DNA of 64,000 nt, from positions 248,001-312,000 of the forward strand of contig NZ_KB899044.1 in the NCBI RefSeq assembly GCF_000377985.1, given 5' to 3'. The notes under the pieces are model-generated. The model was not told the DNA's origin and did no database searches. It was given only the letters and a program-made list of their open reading frames with translations. Each line of letters starts with the position of its first letter. The stretch's first letter is position 1. The DNA is from Sporolactobacillus vineae DSM 21990 = SL153 (GTDB taxonomy: Bacteria; Bacillota; Bacilli; Bacillales; Sporolactobacillaceae). Position numbers and translations under genes: made by a program. Below, piece by piece: positions 24,660 to 34,691 of this stretch.

Positions 24660-27053
24660 TTATAGATCCCAGATATCTGTGGCGTATTGCCGGACTGTAT
24701 AATCCGATGAAAACACACCCGCACCGGCAATGTTGATCAGCGCCATTCTCTGCCATTTCAGCTGATCTCTGTACAGACGGTCAATTTTATTCTGGGCTTC
24801 AACATACGCTTGAAAATCGCGCAGGACGAAAAATTCATCACCATACTTGACGAGTGAATCAAAGACATGACGCCCCTCTGTTTCCGCTCCCGGGATCGTT
24901 CCATCGATCAGCGTATTCAGAACGCGGTGAAGAACCGGATCATTATCGTAATAATTCGCTGCATGATAAGAGCCGTCCTGATAGTATTGATAAACGTCTT
25001 TTGCCGTCAGACCGAAAATGACGATATTTTCGGGTCCGACGCGTTCCCTGATCTCGACATTGGCGCCGTCCAGTGTCGCCAGCGTGACTGCCCCGTTCAG
25101 CATCAGTTTCATATTGCTCGTGCCCGACGCTTCCTTCGAGGCAAGTGAAATCTGTTCACTCACATCAGCCGCCGGGATGATCTTCTCTGCCAGTGAGACG
25201 CCATAATTTTCCACAAATACAATCTTGATTTTTCCATTAATCGCCTGATCCTGGTTAACCAGGCCGGCCACTGTATTGATCAGTTTGATGATTTCCTTGG
25301 CATAAGTATAACTGGGCGCCGCTTTGGCCCCAAAGATAAATACTCTGGGGTACAGGTCAGTCTCCGGATGGTCTTTTAAAATCAGATACATCCGGATGAT
25401 ATTCAGGAGGTTGAGAAGCTGCCGTTTGTAGGCATGCAGCCGTTTGATCTGAACATCAAAAAGCGCATCCGGGCTGATCACGATTCCCATCTTCTGCAGA
25501 ACGAATTCCGCAAAGCGCTCTTTATTGATCCGTTTAATGTCATGCAGCTGAGACAAGGTCTTTGCGTCATTACGAAATGCCTTAAGCATCTTGAGTTCTG
25601 TCGGCGTCTTCTCCCAGTCATCGCCGATCTTGTCACAGATCAGCTTGCTCAGCGGTTCATTGGACAGCATCAGCCAGCGCCGCTGCGTAATCCCGTTCGT
25701 TTTATTGTTAAACCGTGACGGGTAGATGAAGTAGAAATCGTGCAGTACTTTCTCCTTAAGAATCGCCGTATGCAGCTTTGCCACACCATTGATGCTGTGG
25801 CTGCCGATGATCGCCAGATGGGCCATTTTCACATGACCGCCTTCGATAATTCGGGTCCGTCCAACCATCTCTTTGTCGAAAAGTGTACTGGCTTTCAATA
25901 CATAACGGCGGTCAATCTCCTGGATGATCTGGTAAATTCTCGGCAAGAGATGGCTGATCATGTCGACCGGCCACTTCTCCAGCGCTTCAGACATGATCGT
26001 ATGATTGGTATAACTCATAACGTTGACGGTAATGTTCCAGGCGTGATCCCAGTCAAGCTTTTCCACATCAAGGAGCAGCCGCATCAGCTCCGGAACACAA
26101 AGTGCAGGGTGCGTGTCATTAATATGAACGGCCACTTTCTCGGCAAGATGATTCATACTCAGGCCCATTTTTCGATAGTGCCGAAGAATGCTCTGAACAC
26201 CGGCAGAGACAAAGAAATATTCCTGTTTCAGGCGGAGCAGGCGGCCGTCATAATTGGAGTCGTCAGGATACAGGACCTCAGAAATGCTTTCGATCTCTTT
26301 GCGCTGCTGCATATAAGCCCGGTAATCGGTACCTTCGCTTTGCGGCGGCACTTCCGCGGACCAGAGCCGGAGCGTGTTCACCGTATCGTTCTCATAGCCG
26401 ATAATCGGGGTGTCGTAAGGAACCGCCAGAACCCGCTGGTCATGCTCATAATGCGGAATCAGATAGCCACTTTTCGTCTTTTCCATCCAGACATGACCGT
26501 AGAAACTGACAGTCACCGCCATGTTCAGTCTCCGCCGCTCCCAGACGTTGCCGTTCTGCAGCCAGTTTTCCGGAAGTTCGACCTGATAGCCGTTCACAAA
26601 CTTCTGCTTAAACAGCCCGTACTTAAAGCGTATTCCGTTTCCGTGTCCCGCCAGCCGGCATGTAGCGATCGAATCAATAAAGCAAGCCGCGAGTCGTCCA
26701 AGACCGCCGTTGCCGAGTCCAGGATCCGGTTCCACCTGCTCAATCGCCTCAAGATTCAGGCCCAGATCTTTCAACCCCGCCCGGACGGTATTCAGAATGC
26801 CCAGATTCAGCAAGTTGCTTTTTAACATCCGTCCGAGCAGAAATTCCATGGAAAAATAGTAGGCTTGTTTCTTTTCCTTTTCGAGATATCGCTGATTCGT
26901 CTCACTCCAGTCCTTAGAGGAGTAGGAACGAACGAGGTTGCCAAGTGCGGCATATTGTTCCGCAGGGGAAGACTGCTCAATATCCATGGCGTAAAGTTCC
27001 GTAAGCATTCTCTTGAAGTCTTCTTTGAATTTTCGTTTGGATAGGTCTAACAT
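24660..27053 (-). CDS. glgP: Glycogen phosphorylase
   Basis: A GT35 phosphorylase of 797 residues that releases glucose 1-phosphate from glycogen ends. ATG 27053 (MLDLSKRKF) is preceded by GGATGGTG. Visible: YFSMEFLLGRML, the GNGGLGRLAACF substrate loop, and the PLP-lysine region KEASGTSNMKLMLNGAVTLATLDGANVEI. It lies behind a terminator-like hairpin 3' of glgD, so its level may be set separately from the synthesis genes. Confidence 0.96.
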   Translation of the reverse strand: MLDLSKRKFKEDFKRMLTELYAMDIEQSSPAEQYAALGNLVRSYSSKDWSETNQRYLEKEKKQAYYFSMEFLLGRMLKSNLLNLGILNTVRAGLKDLGLNLEAIEQVEPDPGLGNGGLGRLAACFIDSIATCRLAGHGNGIRFKYGLFKQKFVNGYQVELPENWLQNGNVWERRRLNMAVTVSFYGHVWMEKTKSGYLIPHYEHDQRVLAVPYDTPIIGYENDTVNTLRLWSAEVPPQSEGTDYRAYMQQRKEIESISEVLYPDDSNYDGRLLRLKQEYFFVSAGVQSILRHYRKMGLSMNHLAEKVAVHINDTHPALCVPELMRLLLDVEKLDWDHAWNITVNVMSYTNHTIMSEALEKWPVDMISHLLPRIYQIIQEIDRRYVLKASTLFDKEMVGRTRIIEGGHVKMAHLAIIGSHSINGVAKLHTAILKEKVLHDFYFIYPSRFNNKTNGITQRRWLMLSNEPLSKLICDKIGDDWEKTPTELKMLKAFRNDAKTLSQLHDIKRINKERFAEFVLQKMGIVISPDALFDVQIKRLHAYKRQLLNLLNIIRMYLILKDHPETDLYPRVFIFGAKAAPSYTYAKEIIKLINTVAGLVNQDQAINGKIKIVFVENYGVSLAEKIIPAADVSEQISLASKEASGTSNMKLMLNGAVTLATLDGANVEIRERVGPENIVIFGLTAKDVYQYYQDGSYHAANYYDNDPVLHRVLNTLIDGTIPGAETEGRHVFDSLVKYGDEFFVLRDFQAYVEAQNKIDRLYRDQLKWQRMALINIAGAGVFSSDYTVRQYATDIWDL

Positions 27054-27147
27054 ATTGCCACACCATCCTTGATTGAAAGGTCTCGGTTGCGCAGCCAACC
27101 GGACGGCAGCTCCAGACAGCAGGATGCTCCATGTCTCTGCCTGATAG

Positions 27148-27178
27148 GAAAAGGCCCGGCAAAGCCGAGAAGCCGGGC
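27148..27178 (-). terminator. Internal terminator between glgD and glgP
   Basis: A 7-bp GC-only stem GCCCGGC/GCCGGGC with an 11-nt loop, then CTTTTCC on the minus strand, in the 238-bp gap inside the glycogen cluster. A second small hairpin (CGGTTG/CAACCG) follows before the glgP start. No convincing promoter was seen between it and glgP, so partial read-through is likely. Confidence 0.65.
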
Positions 27179-27291
27179 GAATTTCTGTCTCATAAAATAT
27201 TGATTTTCAGCCAAACATGCGGAAAGCGAGCACCTGCAGCGGGAAACAACTGTCAGGTTTAGCAGAGTTTCCTGAATGATGCAGTCAGTGC

Positions 27292-28533
27292 CTACTTCAA
27301 CAAGGACGGACGGGCGGTCTCCAGACGGTCATTAGTTTGGGTGACCGACCGATTCTCAGGCATCTGTCTCGTCTGTTCCTCCAGAATCCGGCTGACTACA
27401 GATCCTTTTTCGATGACCACCGGCTTGTCTTCGGTGCCGATCAATTTCGTATTGGCCTCGATCCGGACCTGCTTATCGAGGATCACATGCTGAAGCTCCA
27501 CGCCTGTCCCGATATAGCTCCCTTGCATAATCACAGAATCTCTTACCAGGGCATTCTTCTCGATGGTGACATTCCGGAAAACGATCGAATGCTTTACCGT
27601 ACCCTTAACCAGACAACCGTTGGCCACCAGTGAATCAGTCGCATCGGAAGTCCGTGCATAATAAGTTGGCGCTTCGTTTTTCACTTTGGTATGGACCGGC
27701 TGGCTCCCTTTCAGCAGGGCCGTCAGATTGGCATCCTGAAGCATATCCAGATTTGCGTTGAAATAGCTTTTAATTGAACTGATATCTTTGACATATCCTG
27801 TATACTCAAATCCGTTGGTCGGCAGTTTCACGATTGCCTGATGGAGGACATCATTCAGGTTACAATGTTCATTCTCCGCCACAACATTGCGGATCAGCCG
27901 CATCAGCAATCTGCTCTTCAACAGATATATTTCCATATTGATCATGGCTTTTTTTTCAGCGTTCTGCAGGGAACATGAGCGCAGCGTCTGAACCAGCCCG
28001 TCTTTGCCGATATCCATGCAGGACAGATGCTGGTCGTCTTCAGTATCGACATGTTCGACCTTTTTATAAACAACCGTAATATCCGCGCCCTGTTCGATAT
28101 GATTGCGCATGATGGCCTGGACATCAATATTGCACAGCATCTTCGTGCCCATGACAGCTACATATTCAGCTCCGGATTTTTCGATAAATTCAAGATTCTT
28201 GAAATAATTGTAAATATCACCGTCGAGCAACCGGCGCTGCCCGCTGGCAGGATCGCTGGTGATCGAGGAAAAGAAGAAAAGGCCGCCGTGAATGCTGTCC
28301 ATACCCCACTCTTTTCCGCTGCGTACATGATCATAAATGGATCGCAGACTGTCATTCAGAAAAACGCCGATCGTTTCCACACCGGCGGAGGTCAGACTGG
28401 AAAGCGGGAAATCGATCAGCCGGTATCGGCTGCAAAAAGGCAGACTGGCAACCGGACGGTTCAAGGTCAAGGGATACAGCACATTGCGCGGCTCGGTCAG
28501 ATCCAGGATGCCGCATATTTTATTCTTCCTCAT
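27292..28533 (-). CDS. glgD: Glucose-1-phosphate adenylyltransferase, regulatory subunit GlgD
   Basis: The GlgC-like subunit that pairs with GlgC in Bacillales. It keeps the nucleotidyltransferase core outline ([23 protein letters not shown]) but the N-terminal catalytic loop GGxGxRLxxLT of GlgC is replaced by [17 protein letters not shown], so it is not expected to catalyse. A left-handed beta-helix ends the protein, and a tail to residue 413 is longer than in B. subtilis. Its ATG lies 14 bp inside glgC with GGGGGG upstream, so the two are co-translated. Confidence 0.93.
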   Translation of the reverse strand: MRKNKICGILDLTEPRNVLYPLTLNRPVASLPFCSRYRLIDFPLSSLTSAGVETIGVFLNDSLRSIYDHVRSGKEWGMDSIHGGLFFFSSITSDPASGQRRLLDGDIYNYFKNLEFIEKSGAEYVAVMGTKMLCNIDVQAIMRNHIEQGADITVVYKKVEHVDTEDDQHLSCMDIGKDGLVQTLRSCSLQNAEKKAMINMEIYLLKSRLLMRLIRNVVAENEHCNLNDVLHQAIVKLPTNGFEYTGYVKDISSIKSYFNANLDMLQDANLTALLKGSQPVHTKVKNEAPTYYARTSDATDSLVANGCLVKGTVKHSIVFRNVTIEKNALVRDSVIMQGSYIGTGVELQHVILDKQVRIEANTKLIGTEDKPVVIEKGSVVSRILEEQTRQMPENRSVTQTNDRLETARPSLLK

Positions 28534-29665
28534 CGGTCAGCCCCCCTACGACTTCGTTATAGCCGACGACTTCAATCTCCTTGTCGCCGACCACCTGCGC
28601 GTTATCGGCAAACACGGCATGCTCGCCGACAATCGCATGATCAATGGTGACATTCTTTCCAATCACTGTGTTCGACATGATAATTGAATCGGTAATCTTG
28701 CTTTCCGGGCCGATTTTCACATTCTGCGAGATGATCGAATGATCCACTTCTCCGGCAACATAGCAGCCGTCAACAACAAGCGACTCTCTGATTTTTGCGG
28801 AACCGGTCAGGTAATGCGGCGGGGCAACCGGGTTCTTCGAATAGATCCGCCATGACTTGTCACGGATGTTCAATTCGTGTTCGGGATCGATAAAGGCCAT
28901 ATTCGCGTCCCAGAGACTGCGGATCGTACCGACATCTTTCCAGTACCCATCAAACGCGTAGGCAAAAACATTTTCACCATTCGCCAGGAAAGAGGGAATC
29001 ACATTCTTGCCAAAGTCGTCCATGTTCTGCCCGGTTGCATGACTCTCAGTCAGATAACGGCGCAGCACTTCCCAGGTAAAAATATAAATGCCCATCGATG
29101 CCAGATTGCTTTTCGGAACGGCCGGCTTTTCTTCAAAATCAATAATCCGGTCGGTGTTGTCCGTGTTCATAATCCCGAACCGTGAAGCCTCTTCTTCAGG
29201 AACACGAATCACAGCCACTGTGGCTGTTGCTTTCTTCCGCTTATGAAAATCCAGCATATGCTCATAGTCCATTTTGTAGATATGATCCCCCGACAGGATC
29301 AGAATGTAGGTCGGATGGTGCCTGTCAATGAAACTGATATTCTGATAGATCGCATGTGCGGTTCCTTCAAACCATTTTTCACCGTCGAGGCTTGAATGCG
29401 GCTGTAAAATCGTGACTCCGCCAGTTTTCCCGTCAAGTCCCCAATGGGATCCGTTACCGATATGATTATTCAGTTCGAGCGGCTGATACTGCGTGATGAC
29501 ACCCACTGTTCTGATGCCTGAATTTGAGCAGTTGCTCAGTGAAAAATCAATAATCCGGTATTTGCCGCCGAACGGTACCGCCGGTTTCGCAATCGTTCGT
29601 GTGAGCTTGCCCAGTCTTGATCCTTGTCCCCCAGCCAGAATCATTGCAATGATTTCATTATTCAT
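28520..29665 (-). CDS. glgC: Glucose-1-phosphate adenylyltransferase, catalytic subunit GlgC
   Basis: Makes ADP-glucose, the committed step of bacterial glycogen synthesis; 381 residues. The catalytic loop [27 protein letters not shown], the glucose-phosphate site FEEKP and the C-terminal hexapeptide repeats ([24 protein letters not shown]) are present. The start ATG has only GAGGG very close to it; a stronger GAGGGGGTG lies 40 nt upstream beyond a hairpin. Confidence 0.96.
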   Translation of the reverse strand: MNNEIIAMILAGGQGSRLGKLTRTIAKPAVPFGGKYRIIDFSLSNCSNSGIRTVGVITQYQPLELNNHIGNGSHWGLDGKTGGVTILQPHSSLDGEKWFEGTAHAIYQNISFIDRHHPTYILILSGDHIYKMDYEHMLDFHKRKKATATVAVIRVPEEEASRFGIMNTDNTDRIIDFEEKPAVPKSNLASMGIYIFTWEVLRRYLTESHATGQNMDDFGKNVIPSFLANGENVFAYAFDGYWKDVGTIRSLWDANMAFIDPEHELNIRDKSWRIYSKNPVAPPHYLTGSAKIRESLVVDGCYVAGEVDHSIISQNVKIGPESKITDSIIMSNTVIGKNVTIDHAIVGEHAVFADNAQVVGDKEIEVVGYNEVVGGLTDEEE

Positions 29666-29998
29666 ATCCCTCGGAAAAAGGACTGGAACCGGCCCTTTTC
29701 CTTCACCCCCTCACACGTTAACTTCTTAATCACAATCAAACATATGTTACAAAGACGCCATTCATCTTAAAAACATGAAATAATAAGATCGGAAAGCGAA
29801 AAAATCGAGTGCCTAAAATGCAGCGTTTACATGATGAATTTATTTGTCATTTTTGTGGCAGATACCAATCGGATCGGCGTTGTTGTTCTCACAGAATTCG
29901 TTGATACATCAGCCTTCAATTCTATTATATTACATTTTGCAGTAAATTCCGTTTTTTTAGATAAGTATTTCCGTCCGCTTTTATCAAGAAATATTTTT
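29666..29998. other. Gene-free stretch between glgA and glgC
   Basis: 333 bp inside the cluster. At 29673-29701 a hairpin (GGAAAAGG with CCTTTTTCC on the minus strand) lies between a strong Shine-Dalgarno-like GAGGGGGTGAAGG (29701-29714) and the glgC start. A TATAAT on the minus strand near 29930 may belong to an internal promoter, but no -35 at fitting distance was found. No convincing gene. Confidence 0.5.
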
Positions 29999-31441
29999 TC
30001 AGTCAGAATCGGGCTCAGCCAGAGACGCATAAATTCTGCGATAAATTGCTGCCGACTGCGACCAGCCGAAATCCAGTTTCATCGCCCGCTCCTGGAGTTC
30101 ATGCCACGTGTCGGGCTGTTCTCTGTAGAGGCGCAGCGCGCGGCGGATGGTGAACAGCATATCGTGCGCATTATAATTGGTAAAGCTGAATCCATAACCC
30201 TCACCGGTCGCCTCGTTATAAGGAACTACCGTATCCTTGAGGCCGCCGGTTTCGCGAACCACCGGCAGGCTTCCGTATCGGAGTGCGATCAGCTGACCGA
30301 TCCCGCACGGCTCAAATTTTGAAGGCATCAGAAACAGATCTGAACCGGCATAAATCCGCCGGGCCAGTGCGTCATTGAAACGAATCTGAGCCGAGAGTGC
30401 TGCCGGATACTGGTCGCTAAGTGCCCGGAAAGCTGCTTCATAACCGGATTCTCCGGTACCAAGCAGAACGAACTGGACATCCTCACTCAGCAGGTCGTGG
30501 ATCACGCGAAGCACAAGGTCGACCCCCTTCTGCTCCGTCAGGCGCGTCACCATGGCAATCAACGGTTTCCGCGCGTCAGCGGGAAGGCCGAGCTGATGCT
30601 GCAGCGTCTGTTTGTTCGCCGGTTTTCCGTCCGGTGTCTCATAAACGCTGCTCAGGTGCGGATCCGCTGCCGGATCGTACTGCCGGCGGTCAATTCCGTT
30701 GATGATCCCGTGAAGGTAGGCCTTTCTTTTCCGCAGAAACCCGTCCATACCCTCCCCGTAGTAGGGCATCTGTATCTCCGCGGCATACGTGGTGCTCACC
30801 GTGGTCAGACAATCGGCATAAGCCAGTCCCGCTTTCAAGTAGCTGACATCGTCCTTGTATTCAAGACCTTCCGGTGTAAAAAAAGACCAGTCAAGGCCGA
30901 GCAAGTCCCCGAGGACGGTCTTCGAGTAGTTCCCCTGATATTTCAGATTGTGGATTGTAAAAACGGTGCGGATGTCCCCGTAGACAGGCTGCCGGCGGTA
31001 TGCCTCACTTCTGAGCAGCGCGCAGACCGGCCCTGTCTGCCAGTCGTGACAGTGAATCACGTCCGGTCTGTCCGGAAGGTAAGGGACGGCTTCCAGAACC
31101 GCTCTGGAAAAGAAGGCAAACCGCTCGCCGTCATCGTAATACCCGTAGCAGCCGTGACGGTTGAAGTAATACTCATTATCGAGAAAATAATAGCGGACTT
31201 CTCCCTCGATCAGGCTGAACAAGCCGCAATACTGATTTCGCCAGCCCACCGGGACATTGAATTCACGGATAAAAGTCATCCGGTCTTTGTCTTTTTGAGC
31301 CAGATCGCTGTATTTCGGCAGAATGACACTGACATTGGTGTCCTGATCCTGCAGCGCTCCCGGCAGCGCTCCGATCACATCGCCGAGCCCGCCTGTCTTG
31401 ACAAATGGTGCGCATTCAGATGCGGCAAACAGAATATTCAT
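29999..31441 (-). CDS. glgA: Glycogen synthase
   Basis: A GT5 ADP-glucose-dependent synthase of 480 residues that extends alpha-1,4 chains. The N-terminal ADP-glucose motif KTGGLGDVIGALP and the C-terminal RYGSLPVVRETGGLKDTV are diagnostic; PSKFEPCGIGQL is the donor-side signature. GGGGGAATCACC precedes the ATG; it lies 21 bp after glgB. Confidence 0.96.
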   Translation of the reverse strand: MNILFAASECAPFVKTGGLGDVIGALPGALQDQDTNVSVILPKYSDLAQKDKDRMTFIREFNVPVGWRNQYCGLFSLIEGEVRYYFLDNEYYFNRHGCYGYYDDGERFAFFSRAVLEAVPYLPDRPDVIHCHDWQTGPVCALLRSEAYRRQPVYGDIRTVFTIHNLKYQGNYSKTVLGDLLGLDWSFFTPEGLEYKDDVSYLKAGLAYADCLTTVSTTYAAEIQMPYYGEGMDGFLRKRKAYLHGIINGIDRRQYDPAADPHLSSVYETPDGKPANKQTLQHQLGLPADARKPLIAMVTRLTEQKGVDLVLRVIHDLLSEDVQFVLLGTGESGYEAAFRALSDQYPAALSAQIRFNDALARRIYAGSDLFLMPSKFEPCGIGQLIALRYGSLPVVRETGGLKDTVVPYNEATGEGYGFSFTNYNAHDMLFTIRRALRLYREQPDTWHELQERAMKLDFGWSQSAAIYRRIYASLAEPDSD

Positions 31442-31462
31442 GGTGATTCCCCCGTCAGTTGA

Positions 31463-33409
31463 TCAGCGTTGATATTTTGCTAATGATTTGGTCCTGCTTG
31501 CGGTCTGTTTCATAAAAATCGAGATACCGAGCGGCGGCACCGTCACCGTCATGCTGTACGGACGGTTATGAAAAGGGATCTCCTCCGACGGGACGGGCTT
31601 CCGGTTCACCTGACCCGAACCGCCGAAATTTTTTGCATCGCTGTTGATCATTTCCAGGTAACTGCCTTTTGCCGGAACACCGATTCTGAAATTGTGATAC
31701 ACTTCCGGAGTGAAATTGCAGAGCACCAGGCAATAATCACCCTTTCGTTTTCCTTTACGAACGAAACTGATGATGCTCTGAGCGGAATTATCCGGATCGA
31801 TCCAGTCAAAGCCCTCCTGTTCAGAATCCAGCCGCCACAGGCATGATTCGTCTGCATAGAACTGATTCAGCGTACGTGTGAAGTGATAAAATGCGGCATG
31901 CGTGTCGAATCCGAGCAGTTTCCAGTCCAGCTGCTCAAGATCCTTCCATTCATCAAACTGACCGAACTCACTGCCCATAAAAAGGAGTTTCTTTCCCGGA
32001 TGGGTCATAAAATAGCCATATAAAGCACGAAGATTGGCAAATTTCTGCCACATATCTCCCGGCATTTTATTGAGCAGCGACCGCTTCCCATAAACGAGTT
32101 CATCATGCGAGAAAGAGAGAATAAAATTTTCAGAATAAGCGTAGAGCATGGAGAAGGTGATCAGGTTGTGATGGTATTTGCGGTCCGCCGGATCACATTT
32201 CATGTAATCGAGGATGTCGTGTACCCATCCCATATTCCACTTATAATTAAACCCCAGCCCGCCCTGATCTACAGGGGCGGTAACAAGCGGGTAATCCGTC
32301 GCCTCTTCGGCAATCATCAGGGCGGAAGGAAATTTAATAAAGACCGAAGCGTTCAACTTTTTTATGAACTCGATCGCTTCAAGATTTTCATCCCCTCCGT
32401 ACTTATTCTTTATATTAAAGGGCAGGTCCCCGTTATGATTCAGATAGATCATCGAAGAGACGGCATCGATCCGGAATCCTTCGACATGATAAACATCCAT
32501 CCAGAATCGGGCGTTCGAGATCAGGAAGCTGACGACTTCGTTCTTTGTGAAATCAAAGTTGTACGTCCCCCACTGCGGACGGTCTGCCAATTTCGGATCG
32601 TCCGGCTCATAGAGCGGGGCGCCATCAAATTTGCCCAGTCCCTGAGTATCCCGGCAGAAATGTGCCGGCGTCCAGTCCAGGATCACGCCGATCCCGCTGG
32701 CATGGCACTTATCGACAAAATACATAAAATCCTCCGGTGTGCCGAAGCGGCTGGTCGGCGCAAAGTAGCCGGTGATCTGGTAACCCCAGGAACGGTCATA
32801 GGGATGCTCCATGATCGGCATCAGTTCGATATGGGTGAAATGATTTTCGGCAACATAGCCGACCAGTTCATCAGCAATTTCCCGATAAGTGAGCAGTGAG
32901 CCGTCCTGCTTTTTCTTCCAGGAACCCAGATGGCATTCGTAAATCGTCATCGGACGATGAAAAGAATCCAGCTTCTCCCGCTGTTTCATCCATTTATGAT
33001 CGTTCCAATGATATTGGTCCAGCCTGAACGTCTTTGATGCGGTATGCGGCCGGACCTCCGCATAAAAAGCAAACGGATCCGCCTTCAGGATCGTTTCTCC
33101 TGACGCGGTCTGAATGGCGTACTTATAACGCACGTTCGCACCCGTTCCTTGAATAAATCCGGTCCAGACACCGGACCGGCTGATCTGTTCCAAGGGTGCC
33201 CTACCCGGTTCCCATTGGTTGAAATCACCGACCACAGAAACATGCCGTGCATGCGGCGCCCAGACGGTAAAGCGGAACCCGCTTTGCCCCTCCCCCGTCT
33301 CCGGATGGGCGCCGAAAACCTTGTAACCTTCGTAAAGTGTCCCTTCATGAAACAGATAGAGGTCAAAATCGGTTGGAAACATCTGAGGTTTATTTTCGAT
33401 TGTGATCAT
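31463..33409 (-). CDS. glgB: 1,4-alpha-glucan branching enzyme
   Basis: A GH13 branching enzyme of 648 residues that makes the alpha-1,6 branches of glycogen. Domains in order: CBM48-like beta module (FTVWAPHARHVSVVGDFNQW), barrel with GVILDWTPAHF, GFRIDAVSSM (nucleophile Asp), MIAEEATDYP (acid Glu) and LSFSHDELVYGK (Asp), then a C-terminal beta domain. First gene of the cluster; the order here (B-A-C-D-P) differs from B. subtilis (B-C-D-A-P). The 70-nt AT-rich leader lies directly downstream of the terminator of the preceding exonuclease gene. Confidence 0.96.
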   Translation of the reverse strand: MITIENKPQMFPTDFDLYLFHEGTLYEGYKVFGAHPETGEGQSGFRFTVWAPHARHVSVVGDFNQWEPGRAPLEQISRSGVWTGFIQGTGANVRYKYAIQTASGETILKADPFAFYAEVRPHTASKTFRLDQYHWNDHKWMKQREKLDSFHRPMTIYECHLGSWKKKQDGSLLTYREIADELVGYVAENHFTHIELMPIMEHPYDRSWGYQITGYFAPTSRFGTPEDFMYFVDKCHASGIGVILDWTPAHFCRDTQGLGKFDGAPLYEPDDPKLADRPQWGTYNFDFTKNEVVSFLISNARFWMDVYHVEGFRIDAVSSMIYLNHNGDLPFNIKNKYGGDENLEAIEFIKKLNASVFIKFPSALMIAEEATDYPLVTAPVDQGGLGFNYKWNMGWVHDILDYMKCDPADRKYHHNLITFSMLYAYSENFILSFSHDELVYGKRSLLNKMPGDMWQKFANLRALYGYFMTHPGKKLLFMGSEFGQFDEWKDLEQLDWKLLGFDTHAAFYHFTRTLNQFYADESCLWRLDSEQEGFDWIDPDNSAQSIISFVRKGKRKGDYCLVLCNFTPEVYHNFRIGVPAKGSYLEMINSDAKNFGGSGQVNRKPVPSEEIPFHNRPYSMTVTVPPLGISIFMKQTASRTKSLAKYQR

Positions 33410-33523
33410 GATTTCACGCCCTCTGATTTTATTAATAATTTATTATTTCTCGCAAAAGCGGGTATTTCCTGCTTTAAAAAGACAATGTTTTTAAAAAAGT
33501 CAAAAAATCCTTGTTAAAGTAGG

Positions 33524-33553
33524 CAAAAAAAGATCCCTGCACCGGCAGAGATC
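33524..33553 (-). terminator. Terminator after the 5'-3' exonuclease gene
   Basis: A 9-bp stem GATCTCTGC/GCAGGGATC (one wobble) with a 4-nt loop followed by seven T on the minus strand. Confidence 0.88.
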
Positions 33554-33605
33554 AGAAAAGAATAGAGAATTTCTGTTTGATTTCAAATTCTATTGCCATA
33601 CCGTT

Positions 33606-34523
33606 CTATCCCGAATGTTCACCAAATGCGTCGGGAAGTTTCGCCCACTTCATCCGAACCAGATCATACTTTACCAGTTTCATCCCGTTTTCATCAAGCT
33701 GCGACACAAAAGATGCCGGCACGCCATGATAACGGGCAAGATCCGGATCGAGAGAGATCGGAGCATTGCAGCGAATTTCCGCCAGATTGCGGGACAGACG
33801 CAGCATCTCCAGATCTGTCGAAATCTTCTTTTTCTGGCCGTTCGGGAGCAATTCAAGATGCTCCAGCAGCGTATCCATCGAACCAAATTCGTGAATCAGC
33901 TTGAAAGCTGTTTTCTCGCCAATCCCCCGGACGCCGGGATAACCGTCGCTTGCATCGCCCATCAGCGCCTTCACGTCGATGAATTGGGCAGGCGTGACCC
34001 CGAATCGTTCGGCAAAAGATCGATCTGTGTAACTCCGATAATTCCCAAACCCCTTCTGGAGAATATGGACACCGATGTGGCTGTCCAGGAGCTGGAGCAA
34101 ATCACGGTCACCGGTCACAATCGATACATCGGCATTTTTCTGTGCCGCTTTTGCCAGGGTGCCGATACAATCATCTGCTTCAAAACCAGCCAGGCCGACA
34201 TTCGGAATCGCAAAGGCGGAGGTCATTTTCTTAGCCAGATCGAACTGCGGCACCATCTCAATCGGCGGTGCGGCACGGTTCGCCTTATACCCTTCAAAGA
34301 GCCGGTGCCGGAATGTCTTTTTCCCCATATCCCAGCACACAGCGACATGTGTCGGTTTGCGCAGCTGTATCGCCAGCAGCAAATGTCTGAGAAACCCCTG
34401 AACTCCGTTCGTTGGCATTCCCTTGTCATTCATCATAAACTGACCGGTCGGTGCTGTTGCATAAAAAGCCCGGAAAAGCAGCGCCATACCGTCCACCAGA
34501 AGCAGCTTCGGTCTGTCGGACAA
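33606..34523 (-). CDS. ypcP: 5'-3' exonuclease (ExoIX/YpcP type)
   Basis: A stand-alone flap/5'-nuclease like the N-terminal domain of DNA polymerase I, removing RNA primers and flaps. TTG 34523 (MSDRPKLLLVDGMALLFRAF) is preferred since AGAGGAG stands 5 nt upstream; an ATG at 34541 has no site. Metal-binding acidic residues are visible in LLVDGM, CWDMGKKTFR, GFEADDCIGTL and VTGDRDLLQL; the helix-hairpin-helix is GDASDGYPGVRGIGEKTAFKLI. 305 residues. Confidence 0.92.
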   Translation of the reverse strand: MSDRPKLLLVDGMALLFRAFYATAPTGQFMMNDKGMPTNGVQGFLRHLLLAIQLRKPTHVAVCWDMGKKTFRHRLFEGYKANRAAPPIEMVPQFDLAKKMTSAFAIPNVGLAGFEADDCIGTLAKAAQKNADVSIVTGDRDLLQLLDSHIGVHILQKGFGNYRSYTDRSFAERFGVTPAQFIDVKALMGDASDGYPGVRGIGEKTAFKLIHEFGSMDTLLEHLELLPNGQKKKISTDLEMLRLSRNLAEIRCNAPISLDPDLARYHGVPASFVSQLDENGMKLVKYDLVRMKWAKLPDAFGEHSG

Positions 34524-34691
34524 AAAATCTCCTCTTTTCATTTGTAAATGACCCGGCTCTGATAAAAAGAATACTGCCCTTTCGTTTGGCGCAGAAAGCA
34601 ATCCCCTGCAGCAAAAAGTTACAGCCGGGCTTAATGAACTGAACTGAGTGATTAAAAAATCACGCTGTATGTCTTGAAAAGCAAGGCTTGC

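Noticed and set aside
25740-26825. 361-residue plus-strand reading frame opposite glgP
   Set aside because: Antisense shadow of a strongly conserved phosphorylase; no ribosome binding site or motif.
29827-30030. 67-residue minus-strand reading frame between glgA and glgC
   Set aside because: It begins inside the end of glgA in another frame, has no ribosome binding site and no recognisable content.
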